From contig OZ234502.1 in the NCBI GenBank assembly GCA_965153455.1, forward strand, positions 8,215,495-8,279,494: a stretch of 64,000 nt of DNA. The letters are read 5' to 3'. This DNA is from Sphagnum compactum (Eukaryota > Bryophyta > Sphagnopsida > Sphagnales). The translations under genes and the position numbers were made by a program. Positions 62,777 to 64,000 of the stretch are shown piece after piece (the first letter of the stretch is position 1; every line of letters starts with the position of its first letter). The notes under the pieces were generated by a model. That model was given only the letters and a program-made list of their open reading frames with translations, did no database searches and was not told where the DNA came from.

Positions 62777-62780
62777 ATTG
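62168..62780 (+). repeat. Diverged tandem repeat, period about 480 bp
   Basis: 62168-62280 and 62660-62780 share TTTGCAACTA, ACAATTRTARTAAAAAA-GACA, TAATCATTTT/AGTCATTTTTGT and ACCCAWRATGTGTTGT in order; 62031-62100 and 62494-62560 also match (GCCATGTCAWCATCA). Confidence 0.5.
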
Positions 62781-63824
62781 TATATTAAATCCCTTTCAAC
62801 ATATAAATCTTATCCTATTATGAAGCACTTGGTCTCCCATAATGTGAGGTAATATTGGTGGATCGACCTTTAACCAATCTATTGTTCCTCAATATGACTT
62901 TATGTGCATTGGATTGTGACAAGTATAGGCCCATCATCAAACATTAACCTCACACAATGTTCTATATCACACCTTAATGCAATAGGATATGCTCCTGCGT
63001 GTGTCATTTGTGTGCAATTTTATGTGCCCTTGTCCAACTTATCAGCAAAAAAATAAATTTAAATCAATGTACTCTTATTTTAAACAAAGGTCAAAGATTA
63101 CACCCATGACCAAACATAACTACAAAGTCACTACTTAAAAGTGTCATCCGTCATTTGCCGAATGTTTGGCCATGGATCACTTTGTGCACATTGATAGGTG
63201 TTTGATTCACTATTCATGAACCCATCTTTGAACTTTGGAACTATTCAAAAGTTTGCCCATCAACATGTGTTTAATGATGGATGTGTCTACACTACATTCC
63301 ATTACTTTTGTCTAACTATCTGTACTCATAGTCACCTCACAGCTCTATTGATCAAGCATTGACCAAATGCATTCACAATACATTTCAAAAACTTGGATCA
63401 AGTAGATTTCAGAGCAATCTATGCACTCACACACACCACACACACAATATGGTGATCATAATGAGAGTTAAATAATACAAGCTAATTATATTAGGTATTT
63501 CTTTGTTCAAAATTTATAAGTACATGATACATTGTACACCCCAAAAGAGGGAGGGGGGTGACTAGTTCTCTATACAAGATTCTCTCACATCCTGGTGCCA
63601 TCAGTACCAGCTCATCCAGCACTTGACAAACATTTCTCCCCTTGAAAGCCTATAAATTATGTGAAAAAAAAAATAATGATGTCATGAACCTTGGTCACCC
63701 AACTCTCCCCCCCTCCCCTCCCTCCTTCCCACTTTCCCCTAACCCACCATACATATATGTATATGAACAACTGGTGTGCAAATAAGCTTTTGTTGAGAGA
63801 GCTTGCTTTGTGCTTCAGAAAATT
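62781..63824. other. Intergenic, 3' flank of the terminal gene
   Basis: Its right part should hold the 3' UTR of the minus-strand gene ending at 63825. Contains CA runs near 63428-63446 and a C-rich run near 63706-63738. No other gene recognised. Confidence 0.4.
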
Positions 63825-64000
63825 TTAGACTGCAGAGGCAGCTGGAGTGCCAACATTAGGAGTTTTGGGGCCTACTCCAGTCCCAGGAGCAGCTCCATAT
63901 GTTGGACCATAATTCGAACCCAAAATTCCCGCATGGAGAGACAACAAGTAGAGCAATTGGAAGAATGCCAAAATGATGATGAATGCTTCCAAAGTTTTCT
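63825..64000 (-). CDS. C-terminal end of an unidentified membrane protein (partial)
   Basis: Open from the window edge for 58 codons to a TAA. It has no ATG in view, so only the 3' part is visible. The reading gives a hydrophobic segment AFIIILAFFQLLYLLSLHAG (one membrane span), then a Gly/Pro/Thr-rich tail (GSNYGPTYGAAPGTGVGPKT, PNVGTPAASAV). The composition is clearly protein-like and unlike the surrounding A+T-rich DNA. The window may start inside the exon or at its acceptor (an AG precedes AAAACT on the minus strand). Family unknown. Confidence 0.6.
   Translation of the reverse strand, partial: KTLEAFIIILAFFQLLYLLSLHAGILGSNYGPTYGAAPGTGVGPKTPNVGTPAASAV

Overview
The window is nuclear DNA of a green land plant. 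The evidence is: genes split into many short GT-AG exons; proteins that match plant families (a PDI-D type disulfide isomerase, a thylakoid-lumen pentapeptide protein, a RABB1/RAB2 GTPase, PASTICCINO1, a plant SMO2-type sterol oxidase); and long A+T-rich intergenic tracts full of decayed inverted-repeat elements. I cannot name the species. The compact introns and A+T-rich repeats would suit a moss, fern or other non-flowering lineage, but that is only an impression.

Layout. 1451-5282 (minus): PDIL2-1-like protein disulfide isomerase, 11 exons, complete. 6815-10105 (minus): thylakoid-lumen pentapeptide protein TL20.3, 8 exons, complete. 10.7-15.6 kb: minisatellites, hairpins, a small TIR element, a decayed ORF region and a 111-bp tandem array. 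15621-17168 (plus): 3' part of an SMO2-type 4-alpha-methylsterol oxidase with three single-base frameshifts and no recognisable 5' end. 17.2-33.8 kb: no convincing gene, but a long foldback element near 20.1 kb, several tandem repeats, a GATATC-rich TIR element with a 6-bp flanking repeat at 25.0-25.8 kb, and very A+T-rich DNA. 33825-36071 (minus): RABB1/RAB2 small GTPase, 6 exons, complete, with Met at the P-loop position that is normally Ser/Thr. 36.6-46.3 kb: repeats and a direct duplication of about 2 kb (39.05-41.8 and 44.2-46.3 kb); one copy carries a 194-aa unknown ORF. 46973-54133 (minus): PASTICCINO1 (FKBP72-type immunophilin with three FKBP domains, TPRs and a terminal CAIL), 21 exons, with two GC-AG introns and two indels in short tandem runs. 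54.3-63.8 kb: GA repeats, another AAATTTGGCTA-family element, A+T-rich DNA and a possible CACTA-like element. 63825-64000 (minus): C-terminal end of an unidentified membrane protein running off the window.

The genes form no pathway or operon; they are independent housekeeping loci (ER folding, thylakoid lumen, sterol synthesis, ER-Golgi traffic, ER fatty-acid elongation). The most interesting content is the repeat biology: several repeat families shared within and between loci, including one copy with both a filled and an empty site. The other items of note are the odd coding details in RAB2, PASTICCINO1 and the sterol oxidase. I found no gene cluster that looks like a new multi-gene system.
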